Below, in pieces: positions 63,033-64,000 of a stretch of DNA of 64,000 nt. The stretch covers positions 1-64,000 of the forward strand of contig NZ_JABEQC010000001.1 of assembly GCF_013041605.1 (NCBI RefSeq). Direction: 5' to 3'. The position numbers were made by a program, and so were the translations under genes. The notes under the pieces were generated by a model that was not told the origin of the DNA, did no database searches, and worked only from the letters and a program-made list of their open reading frames with translations. The DNA comes from Vibrio plantisponsor (lineage in GTDB: Bacteria > Pseudomonadota > Gammaproteobacteria > Enterobacterales > Vibrionaceae). How positions within the stretch are numbered: the first letter of the stretch is position 1; each line of letters starts with the position of its first letter.

Positions 63033-64000
63033 CTATTCCACTTTGGGTGGTGTAGAGAATGTATGGTGCGGCGCAGGGCTTGGAACCGTCCATTCCAGTC
63101 CTTCAGCTCTTTCCCAAGGTTTAGCCGGTGCAGGCTTTCCTCCCCGCACACACTTAATCACAACCCACAAGAAGATCAGTTGTGATAAACCAAAGGCAAA
63201 GCCACCAATCGAAACAATCTGGTTCACGTCAGCGAACTGAATCGCGTAATCAGGAATACGTCTTGGCATTCCCGCCAAACCTAAGAAGTGCATCGGGAAA
63301 AACAACACATTGACCGAGATAACAGAACACCAGAAGTGCCACAGACTTAGGCGCTCATCGTACATATGCCCTGTCCATTTTGGCAGCCAGTAATACGCCG
63401 CCGCCATAATCGAGAACACAGCACCAGAAACCAGAACATAGTGGAAGTGCGCCACAACAAAGTAGGTATCGTGATACTGAAAATCCGCAGGCACAATTGC
63501 CAGCATCAGCCCAGAGAATCCACCTATGGTAAACAGCACAATAAAGGCAATCGCAAACAACATAGGCGTCTCAAAAGTGAGTGAGCCGCGCCACATGGTC
63601 GCAACCCAGTTAAATACTTTTACCCCTGTTGGTACGGCGATCAGCATGGTGCAATACATAAAGAACAGTTCGGCAAACACCGGCATACCAGTGGTAAACA
63701 TATGGTGAGCCCAAACCAAGAACGAAAGCAGCGCGATACTGCTGGTGGCGTAAACCATCGAATGATAGCCAAACAATTTTTTGCCACTAAAAGCAGGAAC
63801 GATGGCAGAAATAATGCCGAAGGATGGCAGAATCATGATGTACACTTCAGGGTGACCGAAGAACCAGAAAATATGCTGGAACATCACAGGGTCGCCACCA
63901 CCAGCCGCATCAAAGAAGCTCGTACCAAAATACTTATCGGTCAGAACCATAGTGACCGCCCCTGCTAATACAGGCATCACCGCAATCAAAAGGAAAGCCG
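63033..64000 (-). CDS. ctaD: Cytochrome c oxidase subunit I, truncated by the window edge
   Basis: The C-terminal 322 residues of the catalytic heme-copper subunit are present. Visible ligands are the CuB His-Tyr pair in [18 protein letters not shown], the HH in [13 protein letters not shown], and the heme histidines in [14 protein letters not shown]. The frame stays open to position 64000, so the start lies outside. The first listed Met is internal. It is followed by ctaG after 24 bases. Confidence 0.95.
   Translation of the reverse strand, partial: AFLLIAVMPVLAGAVTMVLTDKYFGTSFFDAAGGGDPVMFQHIFWFFGHPEVYIMILPSFGIISAIVPAFSGKKLFGYHSMVYATSSIALLSFLVWAHHMFTTGMPVFAELFFMYCTMLIAVPTGVKVFNWVATMWRGSLTFETPMLFAIAFIVLFTIGGFSGLMLAIVPADFQYHDTYFVVAHFHYVLVSGAVFSIMAAAYYWLPKWTGHMYDERLSLWHFWCSVISVNVLFFPMHFLGLAGMPRRIPDYAIQFADVNQIVSIGGFAFGLSQLIFLWVVIKCVRGGKPAPAKPWERAEGLEWTVPSPAPHHTFSTPPKVE

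Noticed and set aside
1..64000. CRISPR arrays, rRNA or tRNA genes
   Set aside because: No regularly spaced repeats and no recognisable tRNA or rRNA sequence were seen in the window.

Overview
The window looks like a piece of a Vibrio chromosome, most likely the second chromosome. The host genes (GMP reductase, peptidase T, YaeQ, two CspA-type cold-shock genes, Nnr, a lactate-utilisation cluster and a caa3/aa3-type oxidase cluster) and their protein sequences are typical of Vibrionaceae. The species cannot be fixed from the sequence alone.

Region 1 (about 450-20,500) is an integrated phage-like element. From right to left it has: a tyrosine integrase ending next to guaC; a cargo block (trypsin-like protease, HipA-like kinase plus HIRAN protein, OLD-like ATPase plus a small partner); a CI-type repressor divergent from a Cox/CII/replication operon ending in a P2 gpA-type HUH endonuclease; a small operon with an Ogr/Delta zinc-finger activator; then a tightly overlapping Mu-type operon (gpN, gpP, gp45, gp46, gp47, gp48, collar fibre, fibre-assembly protein) and a lysis cassette. 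No terminase, portal, capsid, sheath, tube or tape-measure gene is present between the replication module and the baseplate genes, yet every remaining ORF is intact. The element is therefore either a prophage with one clean internal deletion or a satellite that carries its own baseplate and fibre. Two near-consensus LexA boxes lie upstream of the integrase and of the Ogr operon, which suggests SOS-controlled excision and late activation.

Region 2 (20,500-31,970) holds housekeeping and regulatory genes: guaC with a leader terminator, an outer-membrane barrel, nnr, a PAS protein plus a response regulator with a CheC-like domain, small membrane proteins, a ThrE-type exporter, arfA with its stop codon inside a hairpin, cspA-like, yaeQ, an MscS channel and pepT.

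Region 3 (31,970-50,000) holds a DUF4382 lipoprotein, a cytoplasmic alpha-amylase, a FrnE/DsbA-like protein, a Lon-like protease, a DUF2753 protein, and the LysR-lldE/lutB/lutC-dld lactate cluster. These are followed by a thioesterase, a second cold-shock gene, a TrmY-like tRNA pseudouridine methyltransferase, a GFA-domain protein and an Aer-like chemoreceptor.

Region 4 (50,000-64,000) holds a Fur-controlled TonB receptor with a siderophore-binding protein, a MATE pump, aroG, a TetR regulator divergent from a metallo-beta-lactamase-fold hydrolase, and the heme A and cytochrome c oxidase cluster (ctaB, ctaA, a Sco-like protein, surf1, DUF2909, cox3, ctaG, ctaD). ctaD runs off the right edge.
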